Below are positions 58,901 to 61,973 of a stretch of 64,000 nucleotides of DNA, in pieces. Below the pieces are notes generated by a model. The model saw only the letters and a list, made by a program, of their open reading frames with translations. It was not told the DNA's origin and searched no databases. The position numbers and the translations under genes were made by a program. The stretch spans positions 34,304,383 to 34,368,382 of the forward strand of contig OX463814.1 of the NCBI GenBank assembly GCA_949825045.1, read 5' to 3'. How positions within the stretch are numbered: position 1 is the first letter of the stretch; each line of letters begins with the position of its first letter. This stretch comes from Argyresthia goedartella (Eukaryota > Arthropoda > Insecta > Lepidoptera > Argyresthiidae).

Positions 58901-60121
58901 CTTCCCGCCACACATTTCAAAACACATACCGACGCTTACGCGAAACTGGTAATCTAAGATGTAGTGAACCTAGAGGGATAGTGATTCGACATAATGTCGA
59001 ATTGAACGAACAGATTTTAGCGCTGTTCGCGGAACAACCGACCAGGAGCATTGGGAATGTTGCTCTGTTGCTGGACATTTCAATACAGGTTGGCCAAACG
59101 ATCTGATATCAGACCCCTCGGCCAGACATTAATGCTTATAACTTTCCAACAGTTTAGTCACGATCTGGCATCTTTAAGTGTCACAAAATCGTAACTGAAT
59201 ACTGAAGTAGCAACCAGCTCCCAACATCCATTTGCTGAACTTTCTGATGTACATTGCTTCCATAGCCATATAAATTGTAAAAAATATTTTTGAATATTTT
59301 AAGGGGGGCTCGCATACAATTAAATGGAAGCGATATTGCCCTACCCTATAGAGTGGGGTATCGTTGCTTAGAGCTCGTAGACTAGATAAATACTCTTTTC
59401 TGTTTAAAAACAGAGGAATGAGAAGCTACCAAAGTCAGCTTTTTAAACAAATTATAAATATTGACAAATGAGTTTATTTTTAAAAATTGTGTCATGTTTC
59501 GGGTTCCGTACCTCAAAAGGAACCAATATAGGATCACTCGCGTGTCCGTCCGTACCTCCGTAGGTTATCGTTGAAGAGAGGTTCCCTTTATAGACTTTAA
59601 TTATTTTTATTTTTATTTTAGATGTAAGTAAGTGATAATTTTCCTTCTGAAATTATCGAAAATTTCTGAAGTGATTGAAAAAGTGCAGAAAATTACCATC
59701 ACCCCCCTGAAATATAAATAAAATATAAATGCACCTGGTTACATACATGGAGTATGAAAGTAGCCGCACCGATAACTTTGTAAACAATATTTTCCTATCC
59801 CTACCATTGTACGGTGGTACGGAACGCTTCGTGCGCGAGCCCGACTCGCAGTTGACCGGTTTTTAAGGTTTATATTCTAAATTTGTTACGGAAACCTAAA
59901 TGTGCGAAGTCCGACACGCACTTGGCCGGTTTTTTGAAGTCTGTTGAAACATTGAACTTTGAACCGTCAGGAGCGGCGATGTCCGGCGAGGAGCGCGACA
60001 GTATAGCGGAGCCGCTCTACGCGCTGCTCAGCGAAGTGTTCGACATGCGCGGAGTGTTCCGCTGGCTGAGGAAGACCCTCGTCACCTTTGTGCAGATCAC
60101 CTACGGCCGGACTATCAATAG
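19682..60121 (+). CDS. snz: Sorting nexin 25 / Snazarus, exons 1-15 (3' end missing)
   Basis: An RGS-PX sorting nexin. Fifteen exons join with GT/AG borders and unbroken phase into about 853 residues. In order: hydrophobic N-terminal segment (1-48), PXA (about 85-290), a helical linker with the SNX25-like RYDIVTQIMQATTLQNVKRA (299-318), RGS (about 385-505), a coiled coil (about 545-610), PX (about 621-740), an acidic linker, and the start of the nexin C domain (from about 812, VFRWLRKTLVTFVQ). The order and signatures such as DPDYINQK-type EPDYINQKII and YYPSFLLSD point to SNX25 rather than SNX13, 14 or 19. Known family role: membrane tether between ER and other organelles or lipid droplets; Drosophila Snazarus acts in fat body. 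The C-terminal exon(s) are not in the window. Introns are swollen by transposons (intron 2 is 14.5 kb). Confidence 0.93.
20257..20564 (+). CDS. snz: snz exon 2: first half of PXA domain
   Basis: Acceptor CAACAG|GAAGAC, donor TTGTGC|GTGAGT, 102 codons plus 2 nt. Shows the PXA start HLPIIFGRTVDTQLQQLIDN, then LRDFVTRWFQELSH and LWGGIQNLHDRLLRVD. Confidence 0.93.
20565..21689. other. Start of intron 2, unassigned
   Basis: AT-rich. A 26-bp motif at 21530-21555 recurs at 37025-37050 and, inverted, at 54127-54152. No coding region seen. Confidence 0.5.
21690..21935. repeat. Fold-back MITE, copy A
   Basis: Imperfect inverted repeat: the left part (GCTGACCATATTTTGGG, GAACAACTTTCCCC) is mirrored on the right (GGGGAAAGTTGTTC, CCCCAAAATATGGTAAGC). 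Related to 57085-57420, where one internal segment is expanded. No ORF. Confidence 0.7.
22000..22312 (-). mobile_element. LINE C-terminal fragment, - strand
   Basis: Reads RRVYRVPTPTVRTAFAKHF, then KLIKWLSTLDYEKTEALI near the end, the usual closing pattern of a jockey/CR1-type ORF2 C-terminus. Upstream part missing. Confidence 0.55.
22313..24345 (+). mobile_element. LINE-K, reverse transcriptase copy
   Basis: 5'-truncated non-LTR element without endonuclease. It reads KIGDDVVKSSADVARAFETF (about 22380), KHSKLIPLFKSGDKGDPSNF, GVPQGSILGPFLFLVYINDL, and the catalytic FADD (VLFADDTSMVF at about 23258), then the thumb shared with 8736-9655. A single-base loss in a T run near 22990 breaks the RT frame, and TAA and TAG codons follow near 23560 and 23755. 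The tail has TTTGACTTTGAG repeats at 24313-24345. Confidence 0.9.
24346..27040 (-). mobile_element. LINE-F with FP-type ORF1, decayed
   Basis: On the - strand, ORF1 (26900-26526) opens with a coiled coil (EEVILLQKEVNQLQAQISNQ) then HHIAIVIASKLGVELADTDV and LVIRLNRRGKKEEI, the FP-domain ORF1 common in insect LINEs. It is followed by an endonuclease remnant (LSCLDHIFVG at about 26160), RT start (PGLDGINNKLLKSIAKSL; 25404-25123), and a C-terminal part (KYLGLTFDEKLMFRPHFNMM, 24600). Many breaks; inactive. Lies antisense within snz intron 2. Confidence 0.85.
27146..27332 (-). mobile_element. SINE-1, - strand, partial head
   Basis: Inverted SINE tail (CTTGGACACTATTTA, CTAGCCCCAAACTAGGATTCC) followed by an inverted B box (GGGACTCGAACCC). 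The A-box part is lost or replaced after 27332. Confidence 0.8.
27333..28074. other. No gene seen; possible 5' region of LINE-I
   Basis: Unassigned. The last several hundred bases before 28075 may be the untranslated 5' region and internal promoter of LINE-I. Confidence 0.4.
28136..29477 (+). pseudogene. LINE-I ORF1, gag-like, one frameshift
   Basis: Two overlapping frames (28136-28639 and 28596-29477) join around a G run near 28600, so one base has been gained or lost. It has an RNA-binding-like middle (KMSVTFSNYCEANKFLINPL) then three zinc knuckles: CHQCLRFGHVKAQC, CFRCCQPHLGEDC and CIFYSGNHVATDKNC. The third is degenerate, with Tyr-Ser where a cysteine is expected. A proline/serine-rich tail follows. 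Confidence 0.85.
29611..31885 (+). pseudogene. LINE-I ORF2: endonuclease and reverse transcriptase
   Basis: Endonuclease motifs MGDFNSHHISWGS and SAVDLTITSPSLSSS, then FGSDHFPI. The RT has SPGVDGIPYSFL, SRRPIALSSVLCKIMEHLLK, FGFRKGMSTMD, GLPQGSVMSPLLYNLYTYDL and the catalytic YADD (LQYADDLALYL at about 31180). The N-terminal part of the endonuclease upstream of 29611 is out of frame or missing. The frame is cut at about 31885 by the LINE-J insertion. Confidence 0.9.
31886..33535 (-). mobile_element. LINE-J, 5'-truncated, inserted antisense in LINE-I ORF2
   Basis: A single open - strand frame of about 500 codons (33542-32022): RVIPVPKGATGSDVSGYRPV, HGFRPGRNTDSNLL, GVSQGSNLGPLEFIIMINDL, the catalytic FADD (LLFADDLKLF), and a C-terminus with VPNNYLRARTHKLFHIP. 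In the fourth RT block the usual PQG is SQG. The end at about 31886-31920 is a TTTATTTATT tract, which on the - strand is the A-rich tail. The intact frame suggests a more recent insertion than the host LINE. A related C-terminus is at 40385-40985. Confidence 0.9.
33536..34500 (+). pseudogene. LINE-I ORF2: RNase H and C-terminus
   Basis: RNase H with PIFTDASKLSSSGNVGAAVW (first Asp), FSGEATAILEAILYA (Glu), LIFSDSLSSLYAI (Asp) and AWIPAHSGISGNEIVDSCAK (His, Asp). After a frame change near 34040-34080 the C-terminal zinc-binding pattern TICRLRLGHSCTP ... CECGLADGTPDHLFFEC follows, ending at 34500. Confidence 0.88.
34864..34931. repeat. (GA)n microsatellite
   Basis: Nearly pure GA repeat with two short ATAGAT interruptions, in intron 2 about 150 bp before exon 3. 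Confidence 0.9.
35083..35169 (+). CDS. snz: snz exon 3: PXA continues
   Basis: Acceptor CTTGCAG, donor ATCAG|GTATGG; 87 nt taking phase 2 in and out. Encodes APVFALSPHLMCSETELHYL, matching the PXA stretch in which family members read HLxSSExELxxLR. Confidence 0.92.
35764..35980. repeat. 46-bp tandem repeat, about 4.7 copies
   Basis: Unit begins TACTATTCAGTGTTCAAC and contains AAAATAGCTGCA. Copies start at 35764, 35810, 35856, 35902 and 35948 (last partial). The array ends about 36 bp before exon 4. Confidence 0.92.
36016..36101 (+). CDS. snz: snz exon 4: PXA continues
   Basis: Acceptor AACCCAG, donor AAGA|GTAAGT; 86 nt. Reads IIMFLLPRCYSLSPASHLMR then EAFACK, the conserved hydrophobic helix and loop of PXA. 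Too short to show as a long ORF; found by phase and family pattern. Confidence 0.88.
36102..37170. other. Intron 4, first part
   Basis: AT-rich, no coding sequence seen. Contains a copy of the 26-bp motif at 37025-37050. Confidence 0.5.
37171..37384 (+). mobile_element. SINE-2, full copy
   Basis: tRNA-derived head GAGCTCTGTGGCGCAGCGG with B box GGTTCGATCCC, an A-run, and a body with CTGTTTCTGGTTCCCACGA and GGGGCCAAAATCAATG, ending in TTATGTT repeats. Lies about 60 bp before exon 5. Confidence 0.85.
37445..37631 (+). CDS. snz: snz exon 5: end of PXA
   Basis: Acceptor CTTCCCAG, donor CTAAG|GTATGT; 187 nt. Encodes PAIDMLTEPDYINQKIIQYL, a hallmark of SNX25-type PXA, then an amphipathic helix YAKTFEDYIRLINSCTS. 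Confidence 0.95.
37632..38809. other. Intron 5, first part
   Basis: No gene or clear repeat recognised. Confidence 0.4.
38810..39249. repeat. TIR element (TTTATCTACACAC family), copy 1
   Basis: 38912-39249 is bounded by about 22-bp inverted repeats (TTTATCTACACACATATCAT and its inverse). Inside are a short palindrome around CATTATGGTCATAATG and two copies of CGAAATTTGAATGTCA. The flank 38810-38911 holds paired ACTCGAGAGT motifs also shared with the other copies. Non-autonomous; no ORF. Confidence 0.78.
39818..40320. repeat. Inverted pair of ATCGATCGA-rich arms
   Basis: Left arm about 39818-39864 and right arm about 40275-40320 are near reverse complements, each built of ATCGATCGA and GCCGTCGATCG units. 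The 400-bp centre has no convincing ORF. Probably a non-autonomous fold-back element. Confidence 0.6.
40385..40985 (+). mobile_element. LINE-J-like C-terminal fragment
   Basis: Reads LLYTALVRTKLKSSSVVWNP and ECSYVLMLEKVHKAFLRYLY, then in another frame VGALFVPDKYLRARRHQLL and DALRHIVRDWGRFCE. The order parallels the end of LINE-J at 32022-32600. Frame broken; inactive. Confidence 0.75.
40986..42359. other. Intron 5, last part
   Basis: No coding region or clear repeat recognised. Confidence 0.4.
42360..42603 (+). CDS. snz: snz exon 6: PXA-RGS linker
   Basis: Acceptor TTCCGCAG, donor GACAAG|GTACTA; 244 nt, leaving phase 0. Encodes YDIVTQIMQATTLQNVKRAK and LNRYISQLTIAKAECETALR, the helical segment that is diagnostic for SNX25. 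Confidence 0.95.
42708..42760. repeat. Perfect 25-bp palindrome from SINE-2
   Basis: Arms 42708-42732 and 42736-42760 are exact reverse complements with a 3-base loop (TAT). The right arm continues as an inverted SINE-2 body to about 42790. Lies 105 bp after the exon 6 donor. Confidence 0.92.
42835..42918 (+). mobile_element. SINE-2 body fragment
   Basis: CTGGTTCCCACGACACAGGG through GGGCCAGAAGCAATG to the TTTATGTTTATG tail. Head missing. Confidence 0.75.
43140..43740. repeat. Degenerate tandem block in intron 6
   Basis: At least three copies of a segment starting CTGATATTAATCGC (about 43161, 43455, 43614) and two of GCAAAGACGCAATAAAA (about 43233, 43357), with ATAACATAATAAGGCTAC twice. Looks like a decayed long-unit tandem repeat. 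Non-coding. Confidence 0.65.
43741..44423. other. Intron 6, last part
   Basis: No gene seen. Confidence 0.4.
44424..44550 (+). mobile_element. SINE-2 copy ending at the exon 7 acceptor
   Basis: GGCTCGGCCTACCATGCGAG then, after an internal deletion of the B-box part, GATGTCGCTGTTTCTGG and the TATAAATGTTAATG tail. The tail runs to within about five bases of the acceptor AG at 44554-44555. Confidence 0.8.
44556..44765 (+). CDS. snz: snz exon 7: RGS domain, first half
   Basis: Acceptor TTATTCCAG, donor GATAAG|GTAATG; 70 codons, phase 0 both ends. Encodes VPLHLVLESVTGRRHLTSFL and LVGYWTSVEELRHSPRSAW, the first helices of an RGS fold (short hydrophobic helix, then the FxxFL-like element). Confidence 0.95.
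44779..44801. repeat. Short (CCTAA)n, insect telomere-like
   Basis: Four to five CCTAA units (complement TTAGG) 13 bp after the exon 7 donor. Could be chance or the edge of the adjoining repeat. Confidence 0.6.
44805..45390 (+). repeat. GGGTTCCGTA-type dispersed repeat, copy 1
   Basis: Starts near GTAGGGTTCCGTAGAG with a GTCTGTCTGTCAGTCCGTCG stretch and ends near GCGAGTCCGACTCGCACTT. The same start and end motifs frame 59500-59865. No ORF. Confidence 0.75.
45540..46057. mobile_element. pogo/Tc1-like non-autonomous element
   Basis: 518 bp with inverted ends CAGTGTAAACTCTAT and ATAGAGTTTACACTG, flanked on both sides by TA (45538-45539, 46058-46059), the target of the Tc1/mariner/pogo superfamily. 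No transposase ORF. The right end is 23 bp from exon 8. Confidence 0.85.
46081..46255 (+). CDS. snz: snz exon 8: RGS domain, second half
   Basis: Acceptor ACTTTCAG, donor AATCAAG|GTAGGT; 175 nt. Encodes MEAFLLGDKGPEVFYEVQDS then EKYYPSFLLSDQYKALLKD, the RGS end with the YYPSF motif. Confidence 0.95.
46951..47370. repeat. TIR element copy 2, inverted
   Basis: 46951-47290 carries the same 22-bp ends as copy 1 but in opposite orientation. The shared flank to 47370 includes GGCATTAAAACTCTC. Confidence 0.78.
47385..48236 (+). mobile_element. LINE 3' fragment with (CTGATT)n tail
   Basis: Encodes VVSTLRYGIIFWGNGVNKDS, KKCIRAIFSFKRTDSCKPLF, and ends LKLKEYLAAEAYYSINEYLL. The tail at 48209-48236 is CTGATTCTGAGT-type repeats. 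Bracketed by TIR-element copies in opposite orientations. Confidence 0.82.
48237..48702. repeat. TIR element copy 3
   Basis: 48407-48702 is a shorter copy in the orientation of copy 1, with decayed ends. It is preceded by paired ACTCGAGTA/ACTCGAGAA motifs. Missing the central CATAATG palindrome. Confidence 0.75.
49326..49486 (+). CDS. snz: snz exon 9: serine-rich linker to coiled coil
   Basis: Acceptor CTTCCAG, donor ACGCAG|GTGCCA; 161 nt. Encodes a Ser/Glu-rich stretch (RQLSNESVSSAESVAG) then STYARRKLEQLQERHNNKTQ, the start of the coiled coil. Confidence 0.92.
49505..49596 (+). repeat. Purine-rich satellite, left part
   Basis: Degenerate repeats of AGGATAGAATAGGACAA type. The same satellite resumes at 52596-52870; a SINE and a LINE separate the two parts. 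Confidence 0.65.
49602..49848 (-). mobile_element. SINE-1, full copy, - strand
   Basis: Inverted tail, body and tRNA-like head (B box complement GGACTCGAACCC, A-box complement GACTCGGCCATTCGGG). Its head touches the truncated 5' end of LINE-D. Confidence 0.88.
49853..52590 (+). mobile_element. LINE-D, 5'-truncated, endonuclease part and RT
   Basis: Begins in the endonuclease (SLILGDFNTCLL; SPSLLDIMIISN). The RT runs 50672-51817 in one frame: KKALVIPLPKTSSPTSFKEY, SGFRPGHSTVTVLLKVTDDI, GVPQGGILSPLLFSIFI and the catalytic YADD (YHLYADDLHIY). A frameshift near 51760 leads to the C-terminal part 51690-52229 (LLPLIDYADVCWV; RLQNLGIRFIFDHVSQHRKE; LWNALPCTIRDSPSLNIFKS). The clade is uncertain (CR1 or Daphne-like). 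Confidence 0.88.
52596..52870 (+). repeat. Purine-rich satellite before exon 10
   Basis: Short degenerate units such as AGGACAAG, GGACAGG and AAGATAAG. The complementary pyrimidine version lies after exon 10. Confidence 0.75.
52900..53073 (+). CDS. snz: snz exon 10: coiled coil
   Basis: Acceptor GCATTGCAG, donor GCCGAG|GTCTGA; 58 codons, phase 0. GC-rich. Encodes the heptad-like LAALRASLRPESRALSLLAG and LEAHLQRTDTWAEHLGSW; the RTDxWxExLGxW pattern is shared by SNX25 proteins just before PX. Confidence 0.94.
53083..53215 (+). repeat. Pyrimidine-rich satellite after exon 10
   Basis: Units such as TCCTGTTCTATCCTATCTTG, the complement of the satellite at 52596-52870. A weaker version continues at 53580-53720, beyond exon 11. 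Confidence 0.75.
53414..53548 (+). CDS. snz: snz exon 11: PX domain start
   Basis: Acceptor GCTTACAG, donor TTTCAG|GTACAA; 45 codons, phase 0. Encodes PPQFVIVVHMAS (first PX strand) and TGWVLLRTLNQFQ (the strand before the PX FxxLH helix). In many PX domains a basic RR(Y/F) motif sits here and contacts PI3P; here it is LRTLNQF, with a single Arg, so lipid preference may be non-canonical. Confidence 0.95.
53750..53844 (+). pseudogene. Decayed duplicate of snz exon 11
   Basis: Aligns with exon 11 from its GAGTCGAAGCCGCC (here GAATCGAAGCCGCC) to its last base, with about 29 bases missing before GTGCTGCT. It has acquired in-frame stops and a GATACT instead of a GT donor. The final 30 bases differ from exon 11 at two positions. 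Confidence 0.85.
53811..53884. repeat. 34-bp perfect hairpin carrying exon 11 sequence
   Basis: Arms 53811-53844 and 53851-53884 are exact reverse complements around a 6-base loop (ATACTA). The left arm is the end of the decayed exon 11 copy, so the right arm is antisense to the 3' end of exon 11. Confidence 0.95.
53900..55111. repeat. Intron 11 repeats, including a fold-back at 54060-54390
   Basis: 54060-54095 (ATCATGAAATAGCCAACCATGG) is mirrored by 54350-54375 (CCATGGTAGGCTATTTCATT), with further ATTTCATGAAAT-type units between. An inverted copy of the 26-bp motif is at 54127-54152. No coding sequence recognised. Confidence 0.6.
55112..55252 (+). CDS. snz: snz exon 12: PX domain middle
   Basis: Acceptor ATTTCAG, donor TTAGAA|GTAAGT; 47 codons, phase 0. 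Encodes ELHRKLRPMCSELKNLELPS and the helix EKAKILIQKYLE. The LP motif of PX is present (LELPS). Confidence 0.95.
55302..55492. mobile_element. MITE with long GC-rich inverted ends
   Basis: 191 bp, begins GGGGCCCAATT and ends AATTGGGCCCC. Each arm is about 60 bases, including GATTGCATTGCGATCACATC and its inverse. Starts 50 bp after the exon 12 donor. Confidence 0.85.
55690..55990 (-). mobile_element. LINE C-terminal zinc-binding fragment, - strand
   Basis: Reads LITGHCTLNKHLTITGATDS then CRGCMEVDETVEHMLLAC, the CxxC...HxxxxC element that closes R1/I-type ORF2 proteins, followed by a stop-broken tail. The remainder of the element is absent. Confidence 0.75.
56089..56138. repeat. 15-bp perfect stem with 20-nt loop
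   Basis: Arms 56089-56103 and 56124-56138 (AAGGGCTTGCCGGCT and inverse). In intron 12. Confidence 0.9.
56315..56445 (+). CDS. snz: snz exon 13: PX domain end
   Basis: Acceptor TTTTTAG, donor AAAAG|GTAATT; 131 nt. Encodes VLEDDRLNQCEALYTFLNPS and EYLKQVDLPKKTKFSFSTLF, the last PX helix and the start of the linker. Confidence 0.94.
56627..56748. repeat. 21-bp minisatellite, about 6 copies
   Basis: Unit GCCGACATATCTGTGGGCACC. Copies at 56627, 56648, 56669, 56690, 56711 (19 bp) and 56730 (degenerate). In intron 13. Confidence 0.92.
56983..57075 (+). mobile_element. SINE-2 body fragment, diverged
   Basis: TGTTTATATGTTAGTAACGTCGCT, CTGGTTCTCATGATACAGG, and GTGTGGCGTCAGAAACAACG match the SINE-2 body with several changes. 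Confidence 0.65.
57085..57420. repeat. Fold-back MITE copy B with 7 x 32-bp expansion
   Basis: The left end (AGCTGACCGAATTTTGGAG, ATGAACAACCTTACCC) matches the left of 21690-21935. Inside, a 32-bp unit starting GTGACCCATAGTAAC and containing CAGCTGATCA is repeated seven times (57181-57404). Copy A has one counterpart of this unit (about 21793-21827). Confidence 0.85.
57543..57685 (+). CDS. snz: snz exon 14: acidic linker before nexin C
   Basis: Acceptor GATTTCAG, donor ATGATAG|GTGAGT; 143 nt. Encodes a Ser/Glu-rich linker (SRSSQEREAFNHLSADDEE). It may be missing a short neighbouring exon, but phase is kept on both sides. Confidence 0.82.
57732..57920. mobile_element. MITE with GTCACCTTTGA ends
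   Basis: 189 bp bounded by GTCACCTTTGACC and its near inverse GATCAAAGGTGAC. The inside also holds paired GGCGG/CCGCC motifs. No ORF. Confidence 0.8.
57921..58575. other. Intron 14, unassigned
   Basis: AT-rich, no gene or clear repeat seen. Confidence 0.4.
58576..58827 (+). mobile_element. SINE-1, full copy (best preserved)
   Basis: tRNA-like head with GGCCGAGTCGGCAGTGACC and B box GGTTCGAGTCCC, body, AGTTTGGGGCTAGAT, and a (TTA)n end. It is the reference copy for the family in this window. Confidence 0.92.
58828..59106 (+). pseudogene. Helix-turn-helix fragment of an insect transposon protein
   Basis: Reads YGSANGVAREAQRIYQERFP then LPSRHTFQNTYRRLRETGNL and NEQILALFAEQPTRSIGNVA, the N-terminal DUF4817-like helix-turn-helix that precedes DDE transposase domains in many insect elements. 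The apparent start is inside the SINE tail, so the true start is lost, and no catalytic domain follows. Confidence 0.55.
59107..59499. other. Intron 14, unassigned
   Basis: Nothing recognised. Confidence 0.4.
59500..59938 (+). repeat. GGGTTCCGTA-type dispersed repeat, copies 2 and 3
   Basis: 59500-59865 has GGGTTCCGTACC with a GTCCGTCCGT stretch and ends GCCCGACTCGCAG...CCGGTTTTT. 59886-59938 is a second partial end (AGTCCGACACGCACTTGG). Ends 32 bp before exon 15. Confidence 0.78.
59971..60121 (+). CDS. snz: snz exon 15: start of nexin C domain
   Basis: Acceptor AACCGTCAG, donor CAATAG|GTATAC; 151 nt. Encodes EPLYALLSEVFDMRGVFRWL and KTLVTFVQITYGRTIN, the conserved opening of the sorting nexin C-terminal domain. 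The following exon(s), normally about 120 more residues, are not seen up to 64000. Confidence 0.95.
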
Positions 60122-61094
60122 GTATACACGACCTTTAACTTTTTTCGATAATACTCTGATTACTATATTATAGTATTAAGTACTATACTTTTTATAATGG
60201 TATGGAAGAGACTAGTTCCCACGATTCAGGGAATACAATTTTCTACTTTGAAATAAAATTATTTATGTTTTATTATACCTGACGTTACCTGGCTTTAAGC
60301 CTAATATTGAGAGTAGCATACTTGACTTCCTTTCCGGTGCGACGAAATTAGCCCCAAACAGCTCACTTCCTGTTTAAAACTCCTAAAATACATGTCATAT
60401 CCGTTTTGAACCTCAGCAACATTGCGCGCGTAAAGTTTCAGAAATGGCGGCAATTGACGCCAGTGTTAATGCGCGCGCTCAATTTTCAGGTCATTGGCGT
60501 TTTGGTTTTCTTTCCGTGCGCACGCGTTTAACATAATTAAAAATATTCCTAGTTATTTTTCGAAATACCCTTGGAATTTTGTTACGGTTATAGTGTTAAT
60601 TGTTCAGTGTAACAGCAAAAAATAATCCGTTTAATAAAAATCGCGGTAAATAGCCCCGCGTAGTGAATCATCGAGGAGTGATCGCTACAGCAGTTCCGCT
60701 TCCACGTCTCCGGAGAGGAGGAGCAGCCGGAGGAGAAGACATCGGGGGAGTAAGAAAGAATTCAAGGACAAGTGAACTGGTTTTTTTTTTCCAAGATTTA
60801 GCTAGTAACATCTCGGCAATGCATTATCGTATGGTGAATAGATCGAATGATGCAATGTTTAGTAACTCACACAATCTCTCAATATGATGATATGTTTGTT
60901 TCTGACATTGAATTTGACAGGAATATCAGGCCCTTTGATATAGGAGTGATATTAATAAGTAGCTAATTGTAACTACCCTCGAAAATACAAACATTGCACT
61001 CATCCGAATCTCACGACGAGAAAATCATAAGTAAATTCAATCCAATCAGGTTAGGTATTTGCCGTTCGCATGAGTTACAAACTTTTATTGTTCT
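60122..61094 (+). other. Intron 15, with an RS-rich short reading frame at 60680-60775
   Basis: The frame at 60659-60775 encodes an Arg/Ser-rich peptide (SSRSDRYSSSASTSPERR followed by an Arg run) ending in TGA. Such RS-rich starts occur in ORF1 of DIRS-like and some other retroelements and in splicing factors. Not assigned. Confidence 0.4.
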
Positions 61095-61973
61095 GTGCTG
61101 GGGTTCATTGAACTCGAGTGCGCCAAGTCCTTCGATGGCAATCATACTTGGCGGGAACGTGGTTTGATCAAGCAGAAGGAGGCGCAAAATGGGATATTTT
61201 CGACGGTCATGTCTCGGCTTGTTGAGCACCAAGCAGATTCCGAATACAGGGATAAGGTATGTAATACAATAAACGAGATGTCTTCCGAGGGGGAATATAA
61301 TAAAATCGATTCTGAGCAATTGCGAACTATTGACGTTAGACGAGTGGACCTCGTCCTCGTCGATCTCGTCGTCACGAATCTATATTCAATGCATTCACGA
61401 CCGTCGCGTAATGGTAACCTCGTGCAAGATTCCGCCCTCGGTGGATATTCCATAACTAATCCCAGTTTTACAGATTTTATGTCCGAGGAAGGAGAAACCT
61501 GGAGATTTTTTGTGAGTTTGACCTCCAGACCAAGGCAAATAGAGGAGGCAAGCCCTTGCGCAAAGGGCTCCCCGCAACAGTTAGCCCGCGCCCGCGCGCA
61601 GCGGTGTCGCGCCCCCGCCGCCCGGAGCCCGGCTAGCGCTCCGGGCCGCCAGCCTGCGCAAAGCTGGCGCACGCGCGGAGGGGAAGCAGGAGGCAAACGA
61701 CGACACGGCGACTGCGTGCATTTTCGTGAGTTCGACCTCCAGAGCAAGGCGAGTAGAGAAGGTGAGCCCTTGCGCTGCTGGCTGCCCGCTACACTTAGCC
61801 CGCGCCCGCGCGCAGCGGTGACGCGCCCCCGCCGCCCGGAGCCGGCATACGGCGAGCGCTCCGGGCCGCCAGCCTGCGCAAGGCTGGTGCGTGCGCGGAG
61901 GGGAGGCAGGAGGCGAACGACGACGCGGCGACTACGAGCCGCAGCCAAATGTAGGTGCCGCAGCCCAGTCTGA
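61095..61973 (+). CDS. Unassigned 292-codon ORF
   Basis: The N-terminal half has normal amino-acid composition (LGFIELECAKSFDGNHTWRE; SEYRDKVCNTINEMSSEGEY), while the C-terminal third is Arg/Ala/Pro-rich and translates a GC-rich tandem duplication. I do not recognise a family. It may be a decayed retroelement gag-like ORF linked to the RS-rich frame upstream, or a chance opening through GC-rich repeats. The opposite strand is also open over most of it, which lowers confidence in coding. Confidence 0.35.
   Translation: MLGFIELECAKSFDGNHTWRERGLIKQKEAQNGIFSTVMSRLVEHQADSEYRDKVCNTINEMSSEGEYNKIDSEQLRTIDVRRVDLVLVDLVVTNLYSMHSRPSRNGNLVQDSALGGYSITNPSFTDFMSEEGETWRFFVSLTSRPRQIEEASPCAKGSPQQLARARAQRCRAPAARSPASAPGRQPAQSWRTRGGEAGGKRRHGDCVHFREFDLQSKASREGEPLRCWLPATLSPRPRAAVTRPRRPEPAYGERSGPPACARLVRARRGGRRRTTTRRLRAAAKCRCRSPV
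61514..61940 (+). repeat. GC-rich 213-bp tandem duplication
   Basis: Copies 61514-61727 and 61728-61940, each starting GAGTTTGACCTCCAG or GAGTTCGACCTCCAG and containing CCCGCGCCCGCGCGCAGCGG and CTCCGGGCCGCCAGCCTGCG. Very high CpG density compared with surroundings. Copies differ at scattered bases and by short indels. Confidence 0.85.

Noticed and set aside
61142..61948. 268-residue - strand ORF opposite the unassigned + ORF
   Set aside because: Both strands are open through the GC-rich duplication; no known domain on either, and I kept only the + version at low confidence.
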